From: CAIMZW01 sp037133095
Lineage (GTDB): Bacteria > Actinomycetota > Actinomycetes > Nanopelagicales > Nanopelagicaceae
Assembly (NCBI GenBank): GCA_037133095.1
Contig: JBAXOT010000001.1
Coordinates: forward strand, 76,302-140,301
DNA length: 64,000 nt
Reading direction: 5' to 3'
A model generated the notes under the pieces. It worked only from the letters and a program-made list of their open reading frames with translations, was not told the origin of the DNA and made no database searches. Below, one piece after another: positions 27,018 to 35,866 of the stretch. Each line of letters starts with the position of its first letter. Positions within the stretch are counted from its first letter, which is position 1. Both the position numbers and the translations under genes were made by a program.

Positions 27018-27680
27018 ATGCTTTCCGACGTTTTGGCGTTGAAAACATTGCTCTTTCCGCCTAGATGTTTAACCTGCCAGCTTCCTGGAGTCGAATTTTG
27101 CGATGCCTGCCTGCGATTATGGAAACAGCCGGCGAAGGAATTATGCGGGCAAGGAATTCCCTTCTTCTCCGTGGTGAGTTATCGCGACCAGGCTCGAAAA
27201 TGCATCCTTGCCGCTAAGGAAGATGGAAACCGTTCGGCCCGACAGGCCCTGGTGATGGCGCTGCGAAGTGGGCTGGAGGGCTATATCCGGACCTTCCCGT
27301 CCACCAATGATCTAGTCCTAGTTCCCTTGCCATCTCGCAAGGCTGCGGTGCGACGCCGCGGCCGGGACCATGTGCTCGAACTTTGCCAAGATTTGGCAAA
27401 ACTGGACCAAAAACGCATTTCGACCGTTTCCTTATTTGGCTATCAACGGCCAGTACGTGACCAGAGTTTGTTGGGTGTAGCCGAGCGTTCAGCCAATCTT
27501 CACGGTGCCTTTCTAGTCAGATCCCAGCAACTTCCCCACTTAACTAGAAAGGATCTCATTCTTGTCGATGATTTAGTGACCTCCGGTGCCACGATACGAG
27601 AGGGGATTCGCGCCTTAGCAGCGTGGAATGAGCCGGTTTCCGGAGTCATAAGCGCGTGTGCCGCCCCTTCCTATTTCTAA
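27018..27680 (+). CDS. comF: ComF-family phosphoribosyltransferase-like protein
   Basis: 220 residues. An N-terminal four-cysteine zinc motif (PPRCLTCQ, EFCDACLRLW) is followed by a PRTase-like domain with LVPLPSRKAAVRRRGRDHV and the PRPP loop LILVDDLVTSGATIREG. ComF acts in DNA uptake in competent bacteria, but most Actinobacteria keep it without known competence, and its role there is open. In mycobacteria a long ribosome hibernation factor gene lies between comF and secA; here there is none. Confidence 0.88.
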   Translation: MLSDVLALKTLLFPPRCLTCQLPGVEFCDACLRLWKQPAKELCGQGIPFFSVVSYRDQARKCILAAKEDGNRSARQALVMALRSGLEGYIRTFPSTNDLVLVPLPSRKAAVRRRGRDHVLELCQDLAKLDQKRISTVSLFGYQRPVRDQSLLGVAERSANLHGAFLVRSQQLPHLTRKDLILVDDLVTSGATIREGIRALAAWNEPVSGVISACAAPSYF

Positions 27681-27737
27681 TACGATAAGAACCTATAGTG
27701 GACGGCTGGGTTGAACCGGCGTAGCGAAAGAGGACGT

Positions 27738-30413
27738 GTGGCTGCATTTTTTGACAAGATACTTCGTGCTGGCGAAGGCCGAGCGATCAGAGCCCTAGAG
27801 AAAATCGCTGCCGAGGTAAACGAGCATGAAGCTCGGATTTCCGCACTGTCCGATGCGCAGCTCCGAGAGATGACTCAAACGCTCAAGACCCGATATGCCG
27901 ACGGGGAGAGCCTGGATGATCTGCTTCCTGAGGCTTTCTCATGTGTCCGCGAAGCCGCAAAACGAACCCTGGGTCAACGACATTACGACGTTCAAATTAT
28001 GGGCGGCGCCGCGCTGCACCAGGGCAACATCGCTGAAATGCGTACTGGCGAAGGCAAAACTTTGGTCGCCACCCTTCCTTCCTATTTAAATGCATTGACC
28101 GGCAAGGGCGTCCATGTTGTTACCGTCAACGATTACCTCGCCGAACGTGACAGCGAATGGATGGGCCGTATCCATCGTTTTCTCGGACTCAAAGTGGGCG
28201 TCATTCTCTCGAATATGAGCCCGGCTGAACGCCGAGAGGCTTATTTGGCCGATATTACTTATGGAACTAATAATGAATTTGGTTTCGATTACCTGCGCGA
28301 CAATATGTCCTGGTCGCTGGAAGAGTGCGTTCAACGCGAGCATAACTTTGCCGTAGTCGACGAAGTGGACTCGATCTTGATCGACGAGGCACGTACTCCG
28401 TTGATTATTAGCGGCCCCGCGGATAAAGCGACCAAGTGGTACGTCGAATTTGCAAATATTGCTGGAAAGTTGGAGAAGGACCTCCATTACGAAATTGATG
28501 AGAAGAAGCGCACCGTCGGCATCTTGGAAGAGGGCGTCACCAAGGTCGAGCAACTTTTGGGAATTGAGAATCTTTACGAGTCGGTAAATACACCGATGAT
28601 CGGTTATCTCAACAATGCGGTTCGAGCTAAAGAACTATTCAAGCGAGATAAAGATTATGTTGTTATGGGTGGCGAACTTCTCATCGTCGACGAACACACA
28701 GGCCGAATGTTGGCTGGTCGTCGGTATAACGAAGGACTCCATCAAGCCCTCGAGGCAAAAGAACGAATTGAGATTAAAGATGAAAACCAAACTCTGGCGA
28801 CCATCACTCTGCAGAATTATTTCCGACTCTATTCAAAACTCTCCGGTATGACCGGTACGGCTATGACCGAGGCCGCAGAATTAATGCAAATTTATAAATT
28901 AGGCGTTATCCCGATTCCAACAAATAGACCAATGCAGCGAGATGACAAGTCGGATCTCATTTACAAGTCTGAAATTGGGAAATTTACCGCGGTTGCGGAG
29001 GATATTGCCGCTCGCCATCAGAAAGGCCAGCCCGTACTTGTAGGTACCGTCTCGGTGGAAAAATCGGAGGAGCTGTCTCACTTGCTGAAGAAGCGCGGCA
29101 TCCCTCATGAGGTCCTCAATGCCAAGCAACATGAACGCGAAGCCGCAATTATTGCCCGCGCCGGAACCATTGGGGCCGTGACTGTCGCAACAAATATGGC
29201 TGGTCGAGGTACCGACATTATGCTCGGCGGAAATCCTGAATTCATGACTGACTTTCAGTTGCAACGTCAAGGTCTCAGCCCGGTCGATACTCCAGAAGAG
29301 TATGAAGCGGCATGGGGAGATCAACTTGCACAACAGAAGGCTGCTGTGACCAAAGAACATGAAGAAGTTGTCGCCCTGGGTGGACTATACGTTTTGGGAA
29401 CTGAACGCCATGAGTCTCGGCGCATTGACAACCAACTTCGTGGTCGTTCTGGTCGCCAAGGCGATCCAGGGGAATCTCGTTTCTATTTATCGCTGCAAGA
29501 CGATTTGATGCGTCGATTCAATTCCGGCATGGTCGAACGCTTTCTCGGCGCGGCAGGTATTCCGGAAGATGTGCCTCTGGAATCCAAAATAGTTTCTAAT
29601 GCCATTAGATCTGCTCAAACTCAGGTTGAATCGTTGAACTTTGAATCACGAAAGAACGTGCTTAAGTACGACGACGTCATGAATAGACAACGTGAAGTCG
29701 TCTACAGCGAGCGTCGTGAAGTACTAGAAGGTGCCGATATCAAGGATCTAGTTCATACCTTCATGATTGATACTTTGACCGCATATGTGACAGCAGCGAC
29801 TTCTGAAGGCTATCCAGAGGAATGGGATCTGCAGACTTTGCATACGGCCCTAAAGGCTCTCTATCCAATTTCTTTCTCGACTGAAGAAATTGTTGAAGAA
29901 GTTGGTGGCGCCGCCGGATTGGATCAAGGTTTCTTGCTGGGCAAAGTGCTTGCAGATGCTGAAAGCGCATATACCCGCCGGGAAGAATCGTTAACCCCTG
30001 AAGTCATGCGCGAACTTGAACGAAAGGTTCTCCTCTCCGTTTTGGATCGCAAGTGGCGCGAACATCTTTATGAAATGGACTATCTGCAAGAAGGCATTGG
30101 ACTTCGCGCCATGGCTCAACGCGACCCGTTGGTCGAGTATCAACGTGAAGGTTTTGATCTCTTCGCCGCGATGATGGATTCAATCAAAGAAGAGATGGTC
30201 GGTTACCTCTTTAATGTCGAAGTTCAAATTGAGGCCGAGACTAATGAAGTTGCCGCCAAAGGCCTTCAGGCTGAGCAACCCGAGATCAAACGACTTCGAT
30301 ATTCCGCAGCCGATGAATCTGGCGAAGCGCAAGAAAGCGGTGGAACCAGCCGAAATGCGCCCTGCCCATGTGGCTCTGGCAAGAAATACAAGCGTTGCCA
30401 CGGTGCGGTCTGA
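27738..30413 (+). CDS. secA: Preprotein translocase ATPase SecA
   Basis: About 891 residues from a GTG giving MAAFFDKILRAGEGR, the usual SecA1 N-terminus, with AGAGG four bases upstream; a TTG at 27711 would add nine residues. Motor motifs: MRTGEGKTLVA (Walker A) and VDEVDSILIDEART (DEAD-like). LVGTVSVEKSEELS and TNMAGRGTDIMLGGNPE belong to the second nucleotide-binding half. The C-terminus keeps the SecB/ribosome-type zinc motif CPCGSGKKYKRCHG. It drives Sec export at the cytoplasmic membrane. It converges on the Rv3235-like gene with a one-base gap. Confidence 0.95.
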   Translation: MAAFFDKILRAGEGRAIRALEKIAAEVNEHEARISALSDAQLREMTQTLKTRYADGESLDDLLPEAFSCVREAAKRTLGQRHYDVQIMGGAALHQGNIAEMRTGEGKTLVATLPSYLNALTGKGVHVVTVNDYLAERDSEWMGRIHRFLGLKVGVILSNMSPAERREAYLADITYGTNNEFGFDYLRDNMSWSLEECVQREHNFAVVDEVDSILIDEARTPLIISGPADKATKWYVEFANIAGKLEKDLHYEIDEKKRTVGILEEGVTKVEQLLGIENLYESVNTPMIGYLNNAVRAKELFKRDKDYVVMGGELLIVDEHTGRMLAGRRYNEGLHQALEAKERIEIKDENQTLATITLQNYFRLYSKLSGMTGTAMTEAAELMQIYKLGVIPIPTNRPMQRDDKSDLIYKSEIGKFTAVAEDIAARHQKGQPVLVGTVSVEKSEELSHLLKKRGIPHEVLNAKQHEREAAIIARAGTIGAVTVATNMAGRGTDIMLGGNPEFMTDFQLQRQGLSPVDTPEEYEAAWGDQLAQQKAAVTKEHEEVVALGGLYVLGTERHESRRIDNQLRGRSGRQGDPGESRFYLSLQDDLMRRFNSGMVERFLGAAGIPEDVPLESKIVSNAIRSAQTQVESLNFESRKNVLKYDDVMNRQREVVYSERREVLEGADIKDLVHTFMIDTLTAYVTAATSEGYPEEWDLQTLHTALKALYPISFSTEEIVEEVGGAAGLDQGFLLGKVLADAESAYTRREESLTPEVMRELERKVLLSVLDRKWREHLYEMDYLQEGIGLRAMAQRDPLVEYQREGFDLFAAMMDSIKEEMVGYLFNVEVQIEAETNEVAAKGLQAEQPEIKRLRYSAADESGEAQESGGTSRNAPCPCGSGKKYKRCHGAV

Positions 30414-30414
30414 G

Positions 30415-30990
30415 CTAGAGAAGTACTAACTCAGTGCAGAGCCATCGGTGATCAACGCCTTCAAATCGTAAGATCAAGGAACGAACTCGCTCCTCGATTC
30501 TGATGGTAACCGTGGTCTCGCAGATTCCTTCTAGGGGCTGCGATAAGTAAATTTTGCGTACTCGGGGGAGCGCACGCATAGTGCCCGAGCGTTTAACAAG
30601 TTGTGAATAAACACTTCGATGACACCACCTCGAAAGCTGGAGTGGGTCGCGTCGACCGCCCCAAATTTCGACGACTCCGACCACAAATCGCTCTACCCAA
30701 GGCGTCAATTCAGGCAGCTCGGATAAGAGCGAAGGCTTTGGCAGGAAATCCTTATCCGCCTCTTCACCAGGATAAAGATTTGGCGTGGGTACCAGATAGA
30801 GCTTGGTTGGAATTGCTGGCACCGGCGCAGCCTCCGGCTGATAAAGCGCCAATGTTGGGTGGCTCCATAAGCTCGGATCGACGGGTGTTCGCGATCCAGC
30901 AGTGGTGAGGTAAATCGGGCGGGCTATTACCCGAGAATTGTTCGTGGTCATGGCGCCACAATGGCAATGACTCAGGTCATGGCGCATCAT
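30415..30990 (-). CDS. Rv3235/DUF6459-like protein
   Basis: 191 residues. The C-terminal ~100 residues (LTPWVERFVVGVVEIWGGRRDP, then WCHRSVYSQLV) match the Rv3235 family found downstream of secA in Actinobacteria. The N-terminal half is Pro-rich and poorly conserved. Function unknown. Start uncertain: ATGs at 30990, 30987 and 30951 are possible, and the last has a CATTGT hexamer six bases upstream. It diverges from the SAF-domain gene. Confidence 0.72.
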   Translation of the reverse strand: MMRHDLSHCHCGAMTTNNSRVIARPIYLTTAGSRTPVDPSLWSHPTLALYQPEAAPVPAIPTKLYLVPTPNLYPGEEADKDFLPKPSLLSELPELTPWVERFVVGVVEIWGGRRDPLQLSRWCHRSVYSQLVKRSGTMRALPRVRKIYLSQPLEGICETTVTIRIEERVRSLILRFEGVDHRWLCTELVLL

Positions 30991-31028
30991 CCGTTCGGCT
31001 GATCTTATGAATTACGCAAAGTGATCCT

Positions 31029-31709
31029 GTGGAAAATATTCTTCGGTGCCTCGCCCGTCTCAACTATCCATCTCCCATGGCACCTATCCGTTTTCCCGCT
31101 CTCCATGTCACCTTGCCGCGCCGAAAGACCTTGGCCTTTCTCCTTATCGCCTTCTCGTTCTTTGCCGCTCTGGCTATCACAACCAGTGCCGCGCCGAATT
31201 CGCAGGTTTGGGCCGCGGCGCACGATTTACGCGCTGGCGCCGTGATAGCGAGCAATGATGTAAAACTGGTCAAGGTATCGCTGCCGGAAAACATTCATTC
31301 ATATTTCGGAGACCAGACCAGACTTGTGGGTAAGTCTCTCACTCGAGACGTTAGCTCGCAGGAACTCATTCCCGCCCTAGCGCTAGGTTCAGTTCCTCAC
31401 CCAAATACGCAGCGAATTTTTCCCCTACACGTACTGCGAAATGACTTGCCCTTTGACGTGAAAATTGGTGACCGAATAGATCTTTACGCAATTCCCAATC
31501 AGAATATTTCGATCGCGCAAAACAATGTGGGAGGCATTACGTCACCCACGCTCATTGGCACCGCGATTCCGATTGCTGGGATTGACCAAAAATCAAAAGA
31601 CTTGGGCGGCGACATTGGGCTCACATTGGCTTTGAATCAAGAAGATGTTTTTCCTTTAGTTATTGATATTTCCAACACTCGAGTATTGGTGGTTAGACAT
31701 GCGCTCTGA
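31029..31709 (+). CDS. SAF-domain, CpaB/RcpC-like membrane protein
   Basis: 226 residues. A single membrane helix at about 34-52 (TLAFLLIAFSFFAALAITTS) is followed by a SAF domain (AAAHDLRAGAVIASNDVKLV; LVGKSLTRDVSSQELI). SAF domains are shared by CpaB of Flp/Tad pilus systems and by flagellar FlgA. No pilin, secretin or TadA gene is present, so a pilus role cannot be claimed. The GTG at 31029 is uncertain; an ATG at 31077 is possible. The downstream ATPase-like gene overlaps it by 11 bp. Confidence 0.7.
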   Translation: MENILRCLARLNYPSPMAPIRFPALHVTLPRRKTLAFLLIAFSFFAALAITTSAAPNSQVWAAAHDLRAGAVIASNDVKLVKVSLPENIHSYFGDQTRLVGKSLTRDVSSQELIPALALGSVPHPNTQRIFPLHVLRNDLPFDVKIGDRIDLYAIPNQNISIAQNNVGGITSPTLIGTAIPIAGIDQKSKDLGGDIGLTLALNQEDVFPLVIDISNTRVLVVRHAL

Positions 31710-32766
31710 AATTCCGCAACTACAAGTTATCACCGCTATTGCAGACGCTGAGATTGAAGATTTTGTTGCGCAACTTCTCTATTCGCAAGGGTGGAGCATT
31801 GTTCATCGGGCGATAGACGTGAATTCATTGGCCACGTGTTTAACTGAACGCGGTGGAGTTTTGCGGACTGTCATTATTTACCGAAGCGATCTGCCACAAT
31901 GGAGCGAGGATCTTCTCCCACAATTGGGCTCGGCAATGATTACTTTCATTTCCCTTGATGGCGTTGAGATTAATTCGCACAGCATCATGTCTCACATTCG
32001 AGGGCAATTGCGATTGCCCATGATCCACCATTCAGAACTGGAAGCGAGCGTTGCGCCAACTTCTCGACCATCCAATGTCGTGAAAAATCAGCATAAAATC
32101 GTCACTATCACCGGCACGTCAGGCTCTCCGGGGCGGAGTTATCTGGCACTCGCTTTAGCAGATTACATATCGTGGCAGCGGAAAGTTCAACTAGTGGACG
32201 CGGATTTGCGAAGCCCATCATTGGCTTATCTGAAAGGGGCCAATAGTCGTGGCGGCAATGTTGATCAGGCGTCACGTTTCCAATTAATCACCCTGGATTC
32301 TTCGACAAAACCCACCGAACTGAACCTGGGGGAACCTTCTTCACCGAAGGTATCACTAATCGACATCGGCGCTTTGGGTCCATTAGAAGAGGTTGTGAAC
32401 GATAGACGATGGCAAGCATCGCTCACTCATAACATTTTGGAAACCAGCACCACTTTGATTTATGTAACTCGATCATCGGGACTTGGATTGTTGCGACTCG
32501 AGCGATTTATCCACGAATTCCCGGTCCTGCTCCGAAAGATTCCGATTATTTATGTTCTCAGTCAAGGAGGTACTACTCGCCAAGACCGAGCCATTGTGAG
32601 TCGTTTTAACGCCCTAACACATGGTGAAGAGCGATGTCTCTTCCCTTTTGATACCCGACCGATCCTTGCGAATGACAACCAAGCAAAACCCACCTTCTTT
32701 GATTTTGGTCGGACAACTTCCAAGGCTGGAAAGGAGATTGGTAGGATCGCGGAGTTGATTATGTAA
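31699..32766 (+). CDS. CpaE/TadZ-like P-loop protein with modified Walker A
   Basis: 355 residues. After an N-terminal receiver-like region the ParA-type fold begins at about residue 130: KIVTITGTSGSPGRSYLALA, then VQLVDADLRSPSLAYL. The P-loop reads SGSPGRS, with arginine where ParA/MinD proteins have the catalytic lysine (GKGGVGKT). A similar GxPGR loop occurs, as I recall, in actinobacterial CpaE-like proteins, so this is probably a family trait and not decay. It partners the SAF protein (11-bp overlap). Likely a scaffold or weak nucleotide binder; function unknown. Confidence 0.68.
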   Translation: MRSEIPQLQVITAIADAEIEDFVAQLLYSQGWSIVHRAIDVNSLATCLTERGGVLRTVIIYRSDLPQWSEDLLPQLGSAMITFISLDGVEINSHSIMSHIRGQLRLPMIHHSELEASVAPTSRPSNVVKNQHKIVTITGTSGSPGRSYLALALADYISWQRKVQLVDADLRSPSLAYLKGANSRGGNVDQASRFQLITLDSSTKPTELNLGEPSSPKVSLIDIGALGPLEEVVNDRRWQASLTHNILETSTTLIYVTRSSGLGLLRLERFIHEFPVLLRKIPIIYVLSQGGTTRQDRAIVSRFNALTHGEERCLFPFDTRPILANDNQAKPTFFDFGRTTSKAGKEIGRIAELIM

Positions 32767-32787
32767 GTGCGAGGGAGAAGAGGCGAA

Positions 32788-34254
32788 GTGTCACTGACCT
32801 CCTCCCAAACTGCGCTGACATCGGATGACCGCGACCGGATTTCCGAACTCATTGCAGAGTGGCAATTATTGGCCGATCTCTCCTTTGCTGACCTTATTCT
32901 TTGGGTTCCAAAACGAAAAGATTACGCGAGTTGGCCAGAAGGTCACATCGCAATTGCGCATATCCGCCCTACCACCGCAGCAACAGTATTTACACAAGAC
33001 GTCATCGGGAATGAGTTGGCGTTGGGCGATAACCCGCGAATCGACCGTGCGCTATCCCAAGGGGAGATTGTTCGTGATTCGCCGCCTGAAATCGTTGGAG
33101 ACCTATTAATTAAAGAAGAGACCGTGCCGGTTCTCTTTGGCGGACGAATTATTGCGGTGATTTCTCGTCATCGAGATGCTGTTCAAATGCGCTCGGCATC
33201 TCGGTTAGAGATTAATTATCGTGAAATTGCGCATTCGATTTATCGAATGGTTTCCGAAGGAAATTTTCCGATTCAAAATAGTATTTATCGAGCTGAATCA
33301 GCGCCACGTGTTGGCGACGGTCTCATTAGGCTAAACAGCGCGGGAAATATCAGTTATGCCAGCCCAAATGCACGATCTGCTTTTAGTCGCTTGGGTTGGA
33401 AAGCTGAACTCGAAAATCACGTGCTTGGTGACATTATCGACTCGCTCTCGAAGGAGAAATCCGCGCCAACCGAAGAGAGTTGGCGGGTGATCGTGGGGGG
33501 TGAACAACTTCGCCGAACTGATTTTGAAAATGAGATGGGAATTATCGACATCTTAGTAATGCCTTTAACACAAGGTGAAGATCGAATCGGCGCCATCGTA
33601 TTAGTTCATAATGTCACTGAACTTCGTCGCCGGGATCAAGCGCTGGTCACCAAAGATGCGACCATTCGTGAAATCCACCACCGAGTGAAAAACAATTTAC
33701 AAACTGTTTCGGCGTTACTGCGTCTTCAATCTCGTCGAGTCGAAGATCCCACAGCGAGCGCTGCTCTAGCTGAAGCAGTACGAAGAGTGGCATCGATTGC
33801 CATTGTGCATGAGACGCTTTCGACTAGTTCAGCGGAAACCGTGCAATTTGATGAGGTATATGACCGAATTGTTCATAATGCGATCGAACTCAGCACCAGG
33901 CCAATCGAACTTTCCAAAGCCGGAAGTTTCGGAATTTTCGGAGCTCAAGTAGCAACCCCATTGGCTCTGGTAGTCACAGAACTCATTCATAATGCACTGG
34001 AACATGGGTTGGCTGAGGCGGGGGATAGCCTTCGGGTGGAAATTTCCCGTGGCGCGACTGAGTGCGAGATCTCCATCATCGACAACGGGCAAGGCTTGCC
34101 AAAGGATTTTGAATGGGAGGCTTACTCGAACTTAGGGCTGCAGATTGTTCGGACTCTGACCGAGAATGAATTGCGCGGGAGTATCACCTTGAAAACTGAT
34201 GGTTCTGGTACTCGAGCAACTTTAATTTTTCCGCTGGCTCATCGAGCACATTAG
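32788..34254 (+). CDS. pdtaS: PdtaS-type cytosolic sensor histidine kinase
   Basis: 488 residues, no membrane helix. The N-terminal GAF-like domain (ELIAEWQLLADLSFADLILW) and a PAS domain precede a HisKA_2 dimerization helix with IREIHHRVKNNLQTVSALLR and an ATPase domain (TELIHNALEHGL; IDNGQGLPKDF). This matches M. tuberculosis PdtaS (Rv3220c), which signals to the antiterminator PdtaR. No pdtaR is in the window. The gene converges on whiB1, as Rv3220c does with Rv3219. The GTG at 32788 follows GAAGAGG; a GTG at 32767 directly after the previous stop is the alternative. Confidence 0.9.
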   Translation: MSLTSSQTALTSDDRDRISELIAEWQLLADLSFADLILWVPKRKDYASWPEGHIAIAHIRPTTAATVFTQDVIGNELALGDNPRIDRALSQGEIVRDSPPEIVGDLLIKEETVPVLFGGRIIAVISRHRDAVQMRSASRLEINYREIAHSIYRMVSEGNFPIQNSIYRAESAPRVGDGLIRLNSAGNISYASPNARSAFSRLGWKAELENHVLGDIIDSLSKEKSAPTEESWRVIVGGEQLRRTDFENEMGIIDILVMPLTQGEDRIGAIVLVHNVTELRRRDQALVTKDATIREIHHRVKNNLQTVSALLRLQSRRVEDPTASAALAEAVRRVASIAIVHETLSTSSAETVQFDEVYDRIVHNAIELSTRPIELSKAGSFGIFGAQVATPLALVVTELIHNALEHGLAEAGDSLRVEISRGATECEISIIDNGQGLPKDFEWEAYSNLGLQIVRTLTENELRGSITLKTDGSGTRATLIFPLAHRAH

Positions 34255-34257
34255 AAC

Positions 34258-34527
34258 TTAGAAAGTGTTTTGGCTCTCCATCATGCGGGCTCGGTTACGG
34301 GCCGCGCGACGCTTGAGGGCACGACGTTCATCTTCGGAGAGACCGCCCCAGACACCAGCATCCTGGCCGCTTTCTAGCGCCCAAGCCAAGCAGGCATCTT
34401 TGACGGCACAACGATTACAGACCTTCTTAGCCTCTTCAATCTGGGCTAGCGCAGGTCCGGTATTACCAATCGGGAAGAAGAGTTCTGGATCTTCATCACG
34501 ACAGGCTGCTTCATGTCGCCAGTCCAT
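34258..34527 (-). CDS. whiB1: WhiB1-type Fe-S regulator
   Basis: 89 residues. The four cluster cysteines (EAACRDEDP, then VCNRCAVKDAC), the GVWGG turn and a basic C-terminus (ALKRRAARNRARMM) are all present. The sequence pattern and the convergent pdtaS neighbour identify WhiB1, the nitric-oxide-responsive essential regulator of mycobacteria. A good AGGAGAG lies nine bases before the ATG. The gap to pdtaS is 3 bp. Confidence 0.92.
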   Translation of the reverse strand: MDWRHEAACRDEDPELFFPIGNTGPALAQIEEAKKVCNRCAVKDACLAWALESGQDAGVWGGLSEDERRALKRRAARNRARMMESQNTF

Positions 34528-34707
34528 GGTGGGTGACTCTCCTCATAGTGGGTAGATAGAACAAAACGGATAAATCGGGCTAATTGTCAGACCGACTAAG
34601 AGAGTATTCTCTCGCGTATCAGTGGGCATAACAAGGATATAACCTGAGAGATTCCTTGATTGTTCAGATTATTCGTGGGGTATAGGTCACATCTGAGTAA
34701 ATCTGAG

Positions 34708-34779
34708 CGCCCCCGGCAGGATTCGAACCTGCGCTCCCGCCTCCGGAGGGCGGTGCTCTATCCCCTGAGCTACGGGGGC
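34708..34779 (-). tRNA. tRNA-Arg (anticodon CCG)
   Basis: A complete 72-nt cloverleaf on the minus strand: 7-bp acceptor stem (GCCCCCG with CGGGGGC), D arm GCTC/GAGC, anticodon stem CCGCC/GGCGG with loop CTCCGGA (anticodon CCG, reads CGG), a 4-nt variable loop, and T arm GCAGG/CCTGC with loop TTCGAAT. The discriminator base is G, and the 3' CCA is not encoded. It lies between the whiB1 promoter and msrA. Confidence 0.97.
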
Positions 34780-34845
34780 ATACGATGCTGGGCAAGATTA
34801 TCAGGCGGGCATTTGCCCACGCCAAGTTCTGGTATTTCTGCCAGA

Positions 34846-35430
34846 ATGCGCAATATGGGCAATCTGGATGTAGACCGCGAGACTAATGTGGCACCCGTGA
34901 CCGAGAAAGCATATTTTGCAACTGGTTGTTTTTGGGGCGCCGAGCGAAGATTATGGAAACTCCCAGGTGTGATCGCCACCTCTGTGGGTTACATGGGCGG
35001 CAGCACTAAATATCCCGATTATCGTGAAGTCTGCACTGGTCGCACCGGGCACGCGGAGATGGTTGAGGTCACATACGACCCAGCCGTCATAAGTTATCAG
35101 CGTTTGCTTGAAGAATTTTGGACGATGCACGATCCAACCTCGCTCAATCAGCAAGGTGGCGATATCGGGACCCAATATCGAAGTGCAATTTACACGACGA
35201 CTTCGCACCAGATGATTGAGGCGATCAACACTCGAGATATCTACGAGGCCGCCTTACTTGCTGAAGGTGTCGGCCGAATCTGTACCGAAATTCAAGAGGC
35301 GCAAGGACATGAGTATTGGCTTGCTGAGGAGTATCACCAGAAATATCTGGCTAAAAATCCAAAAGGTTATGACTGCCATTCTTCAACCGGAGTTGCTTTC
35401 CCAACAATTTCTTCGGAGGTCTCTTCCTAA
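34846..35430 (+). CDS. msrA: Peptide methionine-(S)-sulfoxide reductase MsrA
   Basis: About 194 residues. The catalytic cysteine is in ATGCFWGAERR near the N-terminus. SVGYMGGSTKYPDYREVCTG and the QQGGDIGTQYRS substrate region are typical. The C-terminal cysteine in KGYDCHSSTG can act as resolving residue. It repairs S-sulfoxides of methionine in proteins. The start may be the ATG at 34846 or 34855. The stop overlaps msrB (TAATG), so both stereo-specific reductases are made together. Confidence 0.93.
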   Translation: MRNMGNLDVDRETNVAPVTEKAYFATGCFWGAERRLWKLPGVIATSVGYMGGSTKYPDYREVCTGRTGHAEMVEVTYDPAVISYQRLLEEFWTMHDPTSLNQQGGDIGTQYRSAIYTTTSHQMIEAINTRDIYEAALLAEGVGRICTEIQEAQGHEYWLAEEYHQKYLAKNPKGYDCHSSTGVAFPTISSEVSS

Positions 35431-35855
35431 TGAGCAAAAATAAGTCCTACCCAATTCAACTCGATGAGGCGCAATTAAAGTCGACTCTGGATCCACTTTC
35501 CTACGACGTTTTGCGTCATGCCGCTACCGAGCGACCATTTACCGGCGAATACACCGACACGGAGACTATTGGTGTCTACAAATGTAAAGCCTGCTCAGCC
35601 GAACTTTTTCGAAGCGAGACCAAGTTTCACTCTGGCTGCGGTTGGCCCTCTTTTTATGCGCCGACTTCCGACGATGCCGTTGAATTAGTTGTCGATCGTT
35701 CGCTTTTCCCAAGAGTACGGACCGAAGTTCGCTGCGCTTCTTGCGGATCGCACTTGGGTCATGTCTTTGAAGGCGAAGGATACGACGTACCTACAGATCA
35801 AAGATGGTGTATCAATTCAGTCTCGATGCTTTTGGAACCAAAGCCGACCGAGTAA
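35430..35855 (+). CDS. msrB: Peptide methionine-(R)-sulfoxide reductase MsrB
   Basis: 141 residues, SelR fold. The two zinc CxxC pairs (YKCKACSA and RCASCGSHLG) and the catalytic cysteine in QRWCINSVSM are intact. FHSGCGWPSF is the family motif. It reduces R-sulfoxides of methionine and complements MsrA, with which it is translationally coupled. It converges on the DNA glycosylase gene. Confidence 0.94.
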   Translation: MSKNKSYPIQLDEAQLKSTLDPLSYDVLRHAATERPFTGEYTDTETIGVYKCKACSAELFRSETKFHSGCGWPSFYAPTSDDAVELVVDRSLFPRVRTEVRCASCGSHLGHVFEGEGYDVPTDQRWCINSVSMLLEPKPTE

Positions 35856-35866
35856 ATCCGGCAATT

